Assembly: GCA_900539835.1 (NCBI GenBank)
Contig: UQDR01000001.1
Coordinates: 78,495-142,494, forward strand
Direction: 5' to 3'
Length of the DNA: 64,000 bases
DNA from: an uncultured Ruminococcus sp.
Lineage (GTDB): Bacteria > Bacillota > Clostridia > Oscillospirales > Ruminococcaceae
The position numbers and the translations under genes are program-made. Under the pieces are notes generated by a model. That model was not told the origin of the DNA. It did no database searches and saw only the letters and a program-made list of their open reading frames with translations. Below are positions 43,124 through 51,810 of the stretch, piece after piece (position 1 is the stretch's first letter; the number at the start of each line of letters is the position of its first letter).

Positions 43124-43888
43124 TTATTGAGGCTCATCCTCAGATTCTGCAGAGCTTGCAGCCATTGTTCCGCAACAGCCGATTGAGTTTTCGTTTTCAA
43201 GACTTCTCGGGAAAAATTCACTTGTTGGGAAATTAATCTTTTCAAACAATTCACAAGGACTGTCTGTGTTGGTCGAACATTCTTTATTTGGTATACAATA
43301 ATCATATGCCGGAATTAGAATCGGCACTGCTCTTTGAAGCTGTACAATTGCAAACATACCTATGGTAACAAGCACAGTTTTAGTGCAATTTTCACTGCTT
43401 ATGGGAACAAGCTTTGTATCAAGACAAATAGGTTCTACAACGCTTACGCTTGCTTTAGGCAAATTAGGATAACAGCAGCCTTTTGGAGTAGGGTCGCAGA
43501 TCGGATCGTCAGATGAGAAATGCTTAGTGTTTCCATCGCTTCCGAACAAAATCACTTTTTTACTGAATGTAGTTGTGCCGGTTGCAAATTGAGGTGTGGA
43601 ACAATTTGCGTGATATACATCCAAATCAACTTTAAAGGTATAAGTTAGATCAACGGTGAAAAAGCCTTTGTTGAAAGGAACAGGATCTATACCAAACGTG
43701 GTATTCACAACTTCAACACATTTGCATTTAATGTAGCTTGCAGAGTTGATAAGCTCCTGCATACAAGGATCACAAAATGTCAATTCCAAATCTTCAAGAC
43801 AATCCTGTGAACTGCATGAATCGAAAACTCGCATTGCCTCAATGCATACTGCTTCTTTAAAGCAATTGTTAGGTTTAAATTCGCTCAT
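43124..43888 (-). CDS. Cys-rich protein of unknown function
   Basis: The 254 residues contain 19 cysteines and no signal peptide or membrane helix. The N-terminal segment with AVCIEAMRVFDSCSSQDCLEDL resembles a conserved motif found in uncharacterised clostridial proteins, several of which I associate with sporulating species, but I cannot name a family. The middle is beta-rich with FFTVDLTYTFKVDLDVY, and the C-terminus is acidic (SAESEDEPQ). It stands alone with a strong GGAGGA site and its own terminator. A spore-coat or metal-binding role is only a guess. Confidence 0.75.
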   Translation of the reverse strand: MSEFKPNNCFKEAVCIEAMRVFDSCSSQDCLEDLELTFCDPCMQELINSASYIKCKCVEVVNTTFGIDPVPFNKGFFTVDLTYTFKVDLDVYHANCSTPQFATGTTTFSKKVILFGSDGNTKHFSSDDPICDPTPKGCCYPNLPKASVSVVEPICLDTKLVPISSENCTKTVLVTIGMFAIVQLQRAVPILIPAYDYCIPNKECSTNTDSPCELFEKINFPTSEFFPRSLENENSIGCCGTMAASSAESEDEPQ

Positions 43889-44069
43889 GAAAAATCCTCC
43901 TGACTAAATGATTTAAAAAGTAAATGTTTTTACTTCCTTACATCATATTCAAAACACTTATTTATTGTGACGAATTTTCATAAAATTCTTTCTGTTTATT
44001 AAGTAATATACGAATTTATATGATGTTATAAAAGAATTATACTTTCTTTTAGATACATTAACGCATAGT

Positions 44070-44099
44070 TTGACTTTGATGTTATAACTGTGGTATAAT
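44070..44099 (+). promoter_or_regulatory. Promoter of rnhA
   Basis: TTGACT (44070-44075) and TATAAT (44094-44099) are separated by 18 bases, about 37 bases before the start codon. Confidence 0.6.
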
Positions 44100-44136
44100 A
44101 ATTTAAAATATCTATATAAGGATCTGACGACAACAT

Positions 44137-44574
44137 ATGAAAAAAATTGAATTATATACCGATGGAGCTTGTTCCGGAAACCCCGGTCCCGGAGGCTATG
44201 GTGTGATATTAAAATACAAAGATAACATAAAAGAGCTATGGGGCGGAGAGCCTAAGACAACTAACAATCGAATGGAACTTATGGCAGTTATTACAGGACT
44301 TGAAGCGCTCAAAGAACCTTGTGAAGTTAGCTTATACAGCGATTCAAAATATATAATAGATGCTGTAACTAAAGGCTGGGCTGTAAAATGGAAAGAGAAT
44401 AATTGGATAAAGGCTGATAAAAAACCAGCTTTGAACTCCGACTTATGGAAAAAGCTTTTAGCGCTTCTGGAAATACACGATGTTCATTTCAACTGGGTTA
44501 AAGGACATTCAGGTCACCCTGAAAATGAAAGATGTGATCAGCTTGCTGTCAAAGGTTCTAAAAATTTCACATAA
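44137..44574 (+). CDS. rnhA: Ribonuclease HI
   Basis: RNase HI cleaves RNA in RNA-DNA hybrids. The 145-residue protein has all four acidic catalytic positions: Asp in IELYTDGACSGNPGPGG, Glu in NNRMELMAV, Asp in LYSDSKYII and the final Asp in NERCDQLAV, plus the catalytic His region in WVKGHSGHPEN. It is a typical full-length bacterial type 1 enzyme, monocistronic behind its own promoter. Confidence 0.97.
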   Translation: MKKIELYTDGACSGNPGPGGYGVILKYKDNIKELWGGEPKTTNNRMELMAVITGLEALKEPCEVSLYSDSKYIIDAVTKGWAVKWKENNWIKADKKPALNSDLWKKLLALLEIHDVHFNWVKGHSGHPENERCDQLAVKGSKNFT

Positions 44575-44706
44575 CAAAAAGTTAATTAAGGGAAAGCCTA
44601 TTTATTTACTATGATTAAAACCATCAGTTTTAGCGTTTCATTGAGCAAATTTAAATCGAAATCCCTATAAATGCAGAGTGAATTGATAAATTTTTCTTTA
44701 ACAAGG

Positions 44707-44735
44707 TTGCATTTTATAGAAAAAAGGTATATAAT
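44707..44735 (+). promoter_or_regulatory. Promoter of iscS-iscU
   Basis: TTGCAT (44707-44712) and TATAAT (44730-44735) have a 17-base spacer. The leader is about 50 bases and contains a short GGAAT/ATTCC repeat. The rest of the 220-base spacer after rnhA shows no gene. Confidence 0.65.
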
Positions 44736-44793
44736 AATATCATGTGAAAAATGAGGAATGAAAATTCCATATATAAAGAAAGGTTATGGTTAA

Positions 44794-46005
44794 ATGGAAA
44801 AACGCTTTGTTTATGCTGATAATGCCGCCACGACCTGTGTTTCCAAAAAAGCACTTGAAGCTGCTCTGCCTTATTTTACTGAACAATATGGCAACGCCTC
44901 AAGTATATATACAATGGGAATGAATGCGGCAAAGGCTATTTTAAAAGCAAGAGAGCAGGTTGCTGATGCAATCGGCGCAAAAGTGAATGAAATATACTTT
45001 ACAAGCGGTGGTTCTGAAGCGGATAACTGGGCAATAAGGGGTTCAGCTTTAAACGGCGCTAAAAAAGGTAAAAAACATATTATAACTACAGTTTTTGAAC
45101 ATCATGCTGTGCTTCATACATGCGAATTTCTTGAAAAGCAAGGTTTTGAAGTAACATATCTTCCGGTTGATGAGCACGGTCTGATTACTGCTAAACAGGT
45201 TGAAGATGCAATTCGTGAGGATACTTGCCTCGTAACAATAATGTTTGCTAATAATGAAATCGGAACGATTATGCCAATCTCTGAAATCGGGAAAATCTGC
45301 AAGGAAATGAAAGTTCCGTTCCATACTGATGCAGTTCAGGCAATAGGAAATGTACCAATCAATGTAAAAGACATGAACATTGATATGCTTTCATTGTCCG
45401 GTCATAAAATTCATGCTCCGAAAGGAATTGGCTGTTTATATATAAGAGGCGGAATTTCAATTCCTAATCTCATTTTCGGCGGAGCTCAGGAAAGAAGCAA
45501 AAGAGCCGGAACAGAAAATGTTCCGTCAATCGTTGCTTTGGGAGAGGCTATTAATGACGCCTGTGCCAATATCGAAAGCAAAGGCAAAAAGGTATCAAAG
45601 CTAAGAGACAAGCTTATTAATGAAATTTTGAAAATACCGGAAACAAGACTCAATGGTGATACTGAAAAGCGGCTTCCCGGAAATGTTAATATTTCTATCA
45701 GAGGAATTGAGGGCGAGAGCCTGCTTCTTACATTGGATATGAATGGTATTGCAGCTTCATCCGGTTCTGCATGTACAAGCGGTTCTCTTGATCCTTCTCA
45801 TGTGCTTCTTGCAATAGGTCTGCCTCACGAAATCGCACATGGATCATTAAGACTTACAATAAATGAAGATACAACTGAAGAGGATGTTAATTATATTCTT
45901 TCTGTAATCCCCGGAGTTGTAAAGAGACTTAGAAGTATGTCTCCGCTTTGGGAAAGAATATGCAAAGAGGAAGGCTTGACATCCGAGGGATATAAAATTC
46001 AATAG
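44794..46005 (+). CDS. iscS: Cysteine desulfurase (NifS/IscS family)
   Basis: This PLP enzyme takes sulfur from cysteine for Fe-S clusters and thiolated tRNA. The 403 residues show YADNAATT near the start, the TSGGSEADNWAI region, EHHAVLH, the PLP lysine in SLSGHKIHAPKG, and the catalytic Cys in SSGSACTSGS. The adjacent scaffold gene and mnmA show its sulfur goes both to clusters and to 2-thiouridine. Confidence 0.96.
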   Translation: MEKRFVYADNAATTCVSKKALEAALPYFTEQYGNASSIYTMGMNAAKAILKAREQVADAIGAKVNEIYFTSGGSEADNWAIRGSALNGAKKGKKHIITTVFEHHAVLHTCEFLEKQGFEVTYLPVDEHGLITAKQVEDAIREDTCLVTIMFANNEIGTIMPISEIGKICKEMKVPFHTDAVQAIGNVPINVKDMNIDMLSLSGHKIHAPKGIGCLYIRGGISIPNLIFGGAQERSKRAGTENVPSIVALGEAINDACANIESKGKKVSKLRDKLINEILKIPETRLNGDTEKRLPGNVNISIRGIEGESLLLTLDMNGIAASSGSACTSGSLDPSHVLLAIGLPHEIAHGSLRLTINEDTTEEDVNYILSVIPGVVKRLRSMSPLWERICKEEGLTSEGYKIQ

Positions 46006-46028
46006 GATAAAATAAAGGAGAATTTTAA

Positions 46029-46460
46029 ATGATTTACAGTGAAAAAGTAATGGATCATTTTGCTAATCCACGTAACGTCGGTGAAATTGAAAACGCTGAC
46101 GGAATCGGTGAAGTGGGCAATGCAAAGTGCGGAGATATTATGAAAATGTATATTAAAGTTGACGATGGAATTATTTCTGATGTCAAATTTAAAACTTTCG
46201 GATGCGGCGCTGCAATCGCTACATCATCAATAGCTACTGAAATGATTAAAGGAAAAGCTATTGAAGACGCATTAAAAGTTACCAATAAAGCAGTTATTGA
46301 AGCTTTGGACGGACTTCCGCCAGCAAAGCTTCACTGCTCTGTTCTCGCTGAACAGGCCATGAAAGCAGCTATTTCAGATTACTATACAAAACAAGGCATT
46401 GACCCAACACCTTTTGTTGGTGAAAGCTGTAGCTGCGGCGACTGTGAAGGCTGCCATTAA
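46029..46460 (+). CDS. iscU: Fe-S scaffold protein, NifU/IscU type with Cys-rich tail
   Basis: The scaffold receives sulfur from IscS to build Fe-S clusters. The 143 residues have the three cluster-ligand cysteines in NAKCGDIMKM, FGCGAAIATS and KLHCSVLAEQ. A tail of about 20 residues ends ESCSCGDCEGCH, with four extra cysteines not present in basic IscU. It lies 23 bases after iscS. Confidence 0.94.
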   Translation: MIYSEKVMDHFANPRNVGEIENADGIGEVGNAKCGDIMKMYIKVDDGIISDVKFKTFGCGAAIATSSIATEMIKGKAIEDALKVTNKAVIEALDGLPPAKLHCSVLAEQAMKAAISDYYTKQGIDPTPFVGESCSCGDCEGCH

Positions 46461-46471
46461 TTAAAATACTT

Positions 46472-46498
46472 ACAGGCGGAATTATCCGCCTGTTTTAT
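46472..46498 (+). terminator. Hairpin between iscU and mnmA
   Basis: ACAGGCGG and CCGCCTGT form an eight-base-pair stem with a six-base loop followed by TTTTATT. It is probably a weak or partial terminator, because mnmA starts only 25 bases later. Confidence 0.6.
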
Positions 46499-46522
46499 TA
46501 TACAGATGTTAAAGGTGATAAA

Positions 46523-47620
46523 ATGTCAGAAAATAAAAAAGTTCTTGTTGCCATGAGCGGAGGAGTTGACAGCTCTGTTGCTGTCAAGTTGCTTATTGAC
46601 AAAGGATATGATTGTGCGGGTGCTACTATGCGTCTGTATTCTAATGAAGATATAGGAATGGATAAATCCAAAACATGCTGTTCTTTGAATGACGTTGAAG
46701 ATGCACGTTTTGTAGCATTCAAATTAGGCATTGATTTTCATGTGTTCAACTTCTCTTCTGATTTTAAAGAAAAAGTCATAGATAATTTTATAGATACTTA
46801 TTTAAATGGCGGTACTCCTAATCCTTGCATTGAATGCAACAAGCATCTGAAATTTCAAAAATTTTTGGAACGTGCAAGACTTCTTGAATATGAATACATT
46901 GCAACCGGTCACTATGTAAAACGTGAATATAACGAAAAGAGCGGACGTTGGAATTTAAAACGCTCTCCTGATATAAAAAAAGACCAAAGCTATGTTTTAT
47001 ATTCTATGACTCAGGATCAGATTGCACACACGCTTTTTCCGGTGGGAGATTTAAGCAAAGACGAAATAAGATCCATAGCCGAAAAAAATTCTTTAATTAA
47101 CGCAGACAAGCCGGATTCTCAGGATATTTGTTTTATTCCAGATGGGGACTATGCAAATTTCATTATCAGCAAAGCTGGCAAACAAGATGAAGGAGATATA
47201 ATTCTGTCTGACGGAACTAAACTGGGAAGGCACAAAGGATTAATAAACTATACTATTGGACAAAGAAAAGGAATTGGGGTATCTTATTCAGAACCCTTAT
47301 TTGTAATTGATAAAAATCTTGAGAATAATACTCTCATTCTCGGAACAAAAGATAAACAGGGATGTACATCACTTATAGCTGATAATGTAAACTTTATTCC
47401 TTTTGAAAAGCTTACTGAACCTATTAACTGTACTGCTCAGACAAGATATCATCAAAATGATGTTCCATGCACAGTATATCCGCTTGACAACAATCAAATT
47501 CGGGTCGTTTTTAATAGTCCGCATAAAGCGGTATCAAAAGGCCAAGCTGTTGTTCTTTATGACGGTGATTATATTATTGGCGGAGGAACAATTATAAAAT
47601 CGACTAAAGAAAGTATTTAA
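46523..47620 (+). CDS. mnmA: tRNA 2-thiouridylase MnmA
   Basis: MnmA thiolates the wobble uridine U34 of tRNA-Lys, -Glu and -Gln, using sulfur from a cysteine desulfurase. The 365 residues contain the PP-loop AMSGGVDSSVAV, the first catalytic Cys in NPCIECNKHLKF, and the second in DSQDICFIPDGDY. Its position after iscS-iscU fits a dedicated sulfur-relay operon. The stop codon overlaps the convergent spmB stop in the sequence TTAA. Confidence 0.97.
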   Translation: MSENKKVLVAMSGGVDSSVAVKLLIDKGYDCAGATMRLYSNEDIGMDKSKTCCSLNDVEDARFVAFKLGIDFHVFNFSSDFKEKVIDNFIDTYLNGGTPNPCIECNKHLKFQKFLERARLLEYEYIATGHYVKREYNEKSGRWNLKRSPDIKKDQSYVLYSMTQDQIAHTLFPVGDLSKDEIRSIAEKNSLINADKPDSQDICFIPDGDYANFIISKAGKQDEGDIILSDGTKLGRHKGLINYTIGQRKGIGVSYSEPLFVIDKNLENNTLILGTKDKQGCTSLIADNVNFIPFEKLTEPINCTAQTRYHQNDVPCTVYPLDNNQIRVVFNSPHKAVSKGQAVVLYDGDYIIGGGTIIKSTKESI

Positions 47621-48132
47621 TAAAATAGCCTTACTATTAAAGCCGAAAATACAAAACAAGTAAAATCTGCTGTCAATGAAGAAATAAATACCTTGGCTTC
47701 TGCTTTTATTCTTACTGCTGAATAGTAAACAGCTATTGTATAGAATGTTGTTTCCGACGACCCCATAAGCACGCTTGCTACCCTTCCGGCATAGCTGTCA
47801 GGTGAAATGTCACCAAACAAAGACTCAAGCACAGCCAGTGCACCGCTTCCTGAAATCGGCCTTATAAGCGCAAGAGATGTACATTCTGAAGGAAATCCCA
47901 AGGCTTGTGTTAACGGCGAAAGCAAGTCCGACAAGGCTTTAATTGTACCCGACGCTGAAAGCATTTCAATAGCAGTCAGCAAAATAATAAGTGGTGGTAT
48001 TAAGTCTACCGCTATCATCAAGTTTTCTTTAGCCCCCTGAATGAACACATTAAATATATCGACTTTTTTTATTAGGGCATAAACAAAAACAATACATATT
48101 ATAAGGGGAATTAGCAAATCTGATACGCTCAT
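47617..48132 (-). CDS. spmB: Spore maturation protein B
   Basis: SpmB is a membrane protein needed for spore core dehydration in endospore formers. The 171 residues contain four to five hydrophobic helices, with the GSGALAVLESLFGD and GSSETTFYTIAVYY motifs of the Gate-domain family. Its ATG overlaps the spmA stop by four bases, so the two are coupled. Confidence 0.93.
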   Translation of the reverse strand: MSVSDLLIPLIICIVFVYALIKKVDIFNVFIQGAKENLMIAVDLIPPLIILLTAIEMLSASGTIKALSDLLSPLTQALGFPSECTSLALIRPISGSGALAVLESLFGDISPDSYAGRVASVLMGSSETTFYTIAVYYSAVRIKAEAKVFISSLTADFTCFVFSALIVRLFY

Positions 48133-48704
48133 TTATTTTTACTCCTGCGCATATAAAGTACTGATACCATAACACAGCCGGCTATAACCGATATAAACGA
48201 TACCATTAGTATGGGAACTGTACAATCCCAAGGAGTTTGCGACCCGTGAGACATACGTAATGCTGCGACAGTAATTGGTATTAACTGTATGGATGAAGTA
48301 TTTAAAACCACGAGCATCGACATATTTCGTGCTTTGTTTTCGCAATCGTTAAGATGCTTCATAGCTTTTATTCCTAATGGTGTAGCTGCGTTGCCGAGTC
48401 CAAGAAAATTTGCTGTTATATTCATGCAAATCATTTCAAAGGCTTTGCTTTGAGATTTGACAGACGGAAATAAAAAACCAACAGGCTTTTTTAATACTAA
48501 AGCTATTTTATTTGTTAATCCGGCTTTTTCAGCAACCCGCATAACTCCGCCCCAAAGTGCCATTGCTCCCGCAAGACTTGCAGCGGTTTTTAATGCACCG
48601 CCTGACGCTTGAAGTATTGACTGAGAAAGCTCCGATATATTTCCGTTAATTAAAGAAAATATTAAAGAAACAATTATAAATGCTGTTATTATGTAATTTA
48701 TCAT
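48129..48704 (-). CDS. spmA: Spore maturation protein A
   Basis: SpmA pairs with SpmB in the spore inner membrane. The 191 residues include MALWGGVMRVAEKAGL, the MNITANFLGLGNAATPLGIKAM signature and SIQLIPITVAALR. Together with spmB it shows that this organism comes from a sporulating lineage. I see no obvious late-sporulation sigma promoter that I would defend by eye. Confidence 0.93.
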   Translation of the reverse strand: MINYIITAFIIVSLIFSLINGNISELSQSILQASGGALKTAASLAGAMALWGGVMRVAEKAGLTNKIALVLKKPVGFLFPSVKSQSKAFEMICMNITANFLGLGNAATPLGIKAMKHLNDCENKARNMSMLVVLNTSSIQLIPITVAALRMSHGSQTPWDCTVPILMVSFISVIAGCVMVSVLYMRRSKNK

Positions 48705-48772
48705 TTTTTCTCCTCATTCAAAAGTTATATTTGGATATTTTACGATTTAATGATAATTTTTTGAGATTATGC

Positions 48773-48802
48773 TTGACAAAAAACGACAAGTTATGTTACA
48801 AT
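48773..48802 (+). promoter_or_regulatory. Promoter of the AbrB-type regulator
   Basis: TTGACA (48773-48778) and TACAAT (48797-48802) have an 18-base spacer. A short GAGAAAATTTTTCTC inverted repeat, near 48830-48844, follows in the leader. Confidence 0.65.
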
Positions 48803-48878
48803 ATAATTGTCATAAACTTTTTTATGCATAGAGAAAATTTTTCTCATTAGATTTTATTTTGAAAAGGGGATTATTATT

Positions 48879-49124
48879 ATGAAATCTACAGGAATTGTAA
48901 GAAAAGTTGATGAACTTGGAAGAATCGTATTGCCAATCGAATTGAGAAGAACATATGACTTGGCAATCAAGGATGCTGTTGAAATCTATACTGATGACGA
49001 CATGATCATCCTTAAGAAGTTCCAGCGCACATGCGTATTCTGCAACAGTCCAGAAGATGTTGTTGAATACAAGGGCAAAACTATTTGTTCTGAGTGCATG
49101 GCTGAACTCAAGGGCAACAAGTAA
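48879..49124 (+). CDS. AbrB-family transition-state regulator with zinc-ribbon-like tail
   Basis: The 81-residue protein begins with the SpoVT-AbrB DNA-binding domain: MKSTGIVRKVDELGRIVLPIELRRT followed by YDLAIKDAVEIYTDDD. The C-terminal 30 residues carry two CxxC pairs (CVFC and CSEC) separated by about 18 residues, likely one zinc site. Bacillus AbrB has a single Cys in this region, whereas clostridial AbrB-like proteins often have these pairs. It has its own strong promoter, a GGGGA site and a terminator, and is likely a global regulator of growth-phase genes. Confidence 0.92.
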   Translation: MKSTGIVRKVDELGRIVLPIELRRTYDLAIKDAVEIYTDDDMIILKKFQRTCVFCNSPEDVVEYKGKTICSECMAELKGNK

Positions 49125-49132
49125 ATCAACAG

Positions 49133-49164
49133 AAAACAGGGAACATTTTTGTTCCCTGTTTTTA
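49133..49164 (+). terminator. Terminator of the AbrB-type gene
   Basis: AAAACAGGGAAC and GTTCCCTGTTTT form a 12-base-pair stem with an ATTTTT loop, followed by more T. Confidence 0.85.
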
Positions 49165-49193
49165 TTTTTATTCTTTTATATTATTAAGTATGC

Positions 49194-49221
49194 AAAAAGC
49201 GGTCAAATAATTTGACCGCTT
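49194..49221 (-). terminator. Terminator of the ABC export operon
   Basis: AGCGGTCAAA and TTTGACCGCT form a perfect ten-base-pair stem with a three-base loop, followed on the minus strand by TTTTGC. It lies four bases after the last gene. Confidence 0.85.
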
Positions 49222-49224
49222 AAT

Positions 49225-49947
49225 TTATTTTTTATTATATAACTCAAAAGCTTTGTCAATTTCACCGTCATACTCAACTTTACCGCCTTTAAGATAAATA
49301 GCACGGTTACATGTATCCTTTATAGAACTGTTTGAGTGTGACACAAATAAAACTGTAACCCCTGAACCAATCAACTCTTTGATCTTATTATTACACTTCT
49401 TTTTAAAGTCAGCATCACCGACGCTTAACGCTTCGTCAATTACAAGAATATCAGGTTTTATATTAATGTTAATCGCAAATCCGAGACGCATTTTCATACC
49501 GCTTGAATATGTTCTCACCGGCTGATCAATATATTCTCCCAAATCAGCAAATGTTACAATATCATTTTCAAGAGCTTTGATTTCATTATCATTTAACCCT
49601 AAAAGATAGCCTTTAAGATATATATTCTCCATTCCAGTCATATCCGGTGAAAAACCTGCCGTAAGCTCAAGAAGAGCAGCAACTTTTCCTCTGACAATAA
49701 TTTCTCCTGAATCAGGGAAAGTAACTCCTGTAATCATTTTTAATACAGTTGACTTCCCTGCACCGTTCTTTCCTATAATGCCCACAGATTCACCGGGATA
49801 TATTTTAAAATCAATACCATTTAATGCTTTATGCCGTTTTACGCCTCGATTATTTGTAAAAATCGCTTTAAAACGAGCTTTTTCATTTTTATAAAGCAGA
49901 TATTCCTTGTGAACATCAACAAATTCAATAATCGGTTGTTTATCCAT
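49225..49947 (-). CDS. Polysaccharide export ABC transporter, ATP-binding protein
   Basis: The 240-residue ATPase is of the TagH/RfbB/Wzt type that powers export of undecaprenyl-linked glycans. Walker A is GIIGKNGAGKST (57-67), the signature is YSSGMKMRLGFA, Walker B is PDILVIDEALSVGDADF, and the switch His is in LFVSHS. It lacks the C-terminal carbohydrate-binding extension of Wzt. It is the last gene of glycosyltransferase-permease-ATPase. Confidence 0.92.
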   Translation of the reverse strand: MDKQPIIEFVDVHKEYLLYKNEKARFKAIFTNNRGVKRHKALNGIDFKIYPGESVGIIGKNGAGKSTVLKMITGVTFPDSGEIIVRGKVAALLELTAGFSPDMTGMENIYLKGYLLGLNDNEIKALENDIVTFADLGEYIDQPVRTYSSGMKMRLGFAININIKPDILVIDEALSVGDADFKKKCNNKIKELIGSGVTVLFVSHSNSSIKDTCNRAIYLKGGKVEYDGEIDKAFELYNKK

Positions 49948-49992
49948 ATTATTTACCTTTCAAATTTGAATTCAATAAGGGGCTTGCCTAAG

Positions 49993-50835
49993 TTATAAAA
50001 TATCCGGAAGAATTTTTCTAAGCTTTTTGTAATAATGTGAACCTATAAAAATCAATAATATAAATTCTGCATAAAATATCACTGTTTCAGTTGTATAGTT
50101 ACTGTCAAAGATAAACTGATTATATAAAAAACTTTTGCGATATCCGTTCACAAAATAGTTAATGGGGTTTAAATACATTATTCTTTTTATCCAGATATTG
50201 CTAACGTCATAAGTGTTCCAGAATATTCCCGATAACCAAAAAAGACCCGTTATAATGGAATTGATAAGATTTTCAAAGTCTTTACTAAATGCACTCAAAG
50301 GTGCTGTAGCCCAAGACAACACCAAGAAAAACAGGAACATCATAGGGCAATAATAAAAAAACTGAAGATTATAAACTGATGGTCCGTATCCAAAACAAAG
50401 CACAACTATATACATTATTACGCACAGCATTGCATGTACATACAATGTAGATAATGAAGTGAAGGTCATTATATTTGAAACCGGAAAAGACAGCTTAGTC
50501 ACAAACTGTCGGTTTTGCCTTATGCATCTCGATCCGCCAATAATATTTTCACTTATAAAAAACCACGGAACATATCCTGTCAGCATGAAAACAAATCTCG
50601 GATATCCATTAACATAGCCTGATGCCCTCAGACCTATTGCAAAAGCAAACCAAAGTATAAACAGTGTAAACGATGGTTTAATCAGAGCCCAAATTGATCC
50701 AAGAGCTGCACCCTTATATTTTTTTTTCAATTCATTAACAGACAAAAGAACAATCTGCTTTCTTTGTCCCTTATGCTCATTAATTATATTTGTCAATCCA
50801 AAAAAGTCAAACTTAGTTTTGCAGATTTTAATCAC
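49993..50835 (-). CDS. Polysaccharide export ABC transporter, permease
   Basis: The 280-residue membrane protein belongs to the ABC-2 type glycan exporters (TagG/RfbA/KpsM). The cytosolic N-terminus carries VNELKKKYKGAALGSIWALIKP, and six hydrophobic helices follow, with GYVPWFFISENII and FWLSGIFWNTYDV. It pairs with the ATPase downstream. The exported glycan is unknown; only one glycosyltransferase lies in the cluster. Confidence 0.92.
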   Translation of the reverse strand: MIKICKTKFDFFGLTNIINEHKGQRKQIVLLSVNELKKKYKGAALGSIWALIKPSFTLFILWFAFAIGLRASGYVNGYPRFVFMLTGYVPWFFISENIIGGSRCIRQNRQFVTKLSFPVSNIMTFTSLSTLYVHAMLCVIMYIVVLCFGYGPSVYNLQFFYYCPMMFLFFLVLSWATAPLSAFSKDFENLINSIITGLFWLSGIFWNTYDVSNIWIKRIMYLNPINYFVNGYRKSFLYNQFIFDSNYTTETVIFYAEFILLIFIGSHYYKKLRKILPDIL

Positions 50836-50864
50836 CTCAAAAATTAAAACAATTAATAATTATT

Positions 50865-51704
50865 TTATCTTCTTAAAAACCTCTTGTAAATCCTCCCGGT
50901 AAAACTTTTGGGAAGAATAAAGATAATCATTTGCATTGTACATGGCACAATAAAATCTATAATATTAGAAAATCCCATTCTGTATATACGCCATCTCACA
51001 GAAATAAAGGATTTAGTATTTGCCCAGTTCTGTCGGCGCTCATAGTTACTCCTTGAAGCGCGATATTTTACCAGTACTTCCTGAATGTTAGCACCTTTAG
51101 CGCCACTGTTAAGCATTCTGACAACAAAATCATAATCCTCACAGCGTTTTACGGTTGTATATCCACCTATCTTCTTAGCTAAACTCTTTTTAAATACAAG
51201 GGTTGGATTGTTAAAGGGATTACGGCGCCTTGCATATTTATGAATTTCCTCATTGCTTTCAGGAGTTTTCTTTATGGCAATGAATTCATTTGTATCAGTA
51301 TCAAATTCCTCAATAAAAGCTCCGCACATGTCTAAATCGGGATTATCACAAAGAAGCTTTATTTGCTTTTCACATCTGTCAGGCAATGCCACATCATCTG
51401 AATCCATTTTGACGATATATTCATTTAAGCAAGCTTCAATGCCGATATTGGCACATTGTCCCGTACCAACGTTTTCATCCAATCTTACCGCATGAAAAAT
51501 GTCACCATACTGCTGTTCATACTTGTAAATTACATTATCAAGCTTGTCCGTAAGCTTTCCGTCACAGACAAGTACAAAATCATTTGTTTTATAGGATTGA
51601 TTAATCATACTGTCAATGCTTTGCTCCAGATATTCCGGCTTTTCTCCGGAATAAACTGACATCAAAATACTATAGGGTTCCATGTGCCCTATGCTCGACT
51701 TCAT
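50865..51704 (-). CDS. Family 2 glycosyltransferase
   Basis: The 279-residue enzyme has the GT-A fold of family 2: PYSILMSVYSGEKPEYLEQSI at the N-terminus, the DSD metal-binding motif in IVKMDSDDVALPDR, and RRRNPFNNPTLVFKK with the acceptor-side region after it. The C-terminus has a hydrophobic segment that could anchor it to the membrane. It resembles capsule/O-antigen side-chain transferases of the AmsE type. It is the first gene of the export operon behind a consensus promoter. Confidence 0.9.
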   Translation of the reverse strand: MKSSIGHMEPYSILMSVYSGEKPEYLEQSIDSMINQSYKTNDFVLVCDGKLTDKLDNVIYKYEQQYGDIFHAVRLDENVGTGQCANIGIEACLNEYIVKMDSDDVALPDRCEKQIKLLCDNPDLDMCGAFIEEFDTDTNEFIAIKKTPESNEEIHKYARRRNPFNNPTLVFKKSLAKKIGGYTTVKRCEDYDFVVRMLNSGAKGANIQEVLVKYRASRSNYERRQNWANTKSFISVRWRIYRMGFSNIIDFIVPCTMQMIIFILPKSFTGRIYKRFLRR

Positions 51705-51739
51705 AATAATATTATTCCTCCTATATCAAAACATAAGTT

Positions 51740-51768
51740 ATTATATCATTTTGGCATGTTTTTGTCAA
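51740..51768 (-). promoter_or_regulatory. Promoter of the glycan export operon
   Basis: On the minus strand consensus TTGACA (51768-51763) and TATAAT (51745-51740) are 17 bases apart. Confidence 0.75.
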
Positions 51769-51778
51769 GATATACAGC

Positions 51779-51803
51779 AAAAACAGACGCATAAAAGCGT
51801 CTG
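51779..51803 (-). terminator. Terminator of murT-gatD
   Basis: CAGACGC and GCGTCTG form a seven-base-pair stem with a six-base loop, followed on the minus strand by a T run, eight bases after the gatD stop. Confidence 0.75.
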
Positions 51804-51810
51804 AATTTTC

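Noticed and set aside
44575..44706. A small RNA or tRNA gene in the rnhA-iscS spacer
   Set aside because: There is no cloverleaf, no GTTCGA-type arm and no strong hairpin; only a promoter at its right end.
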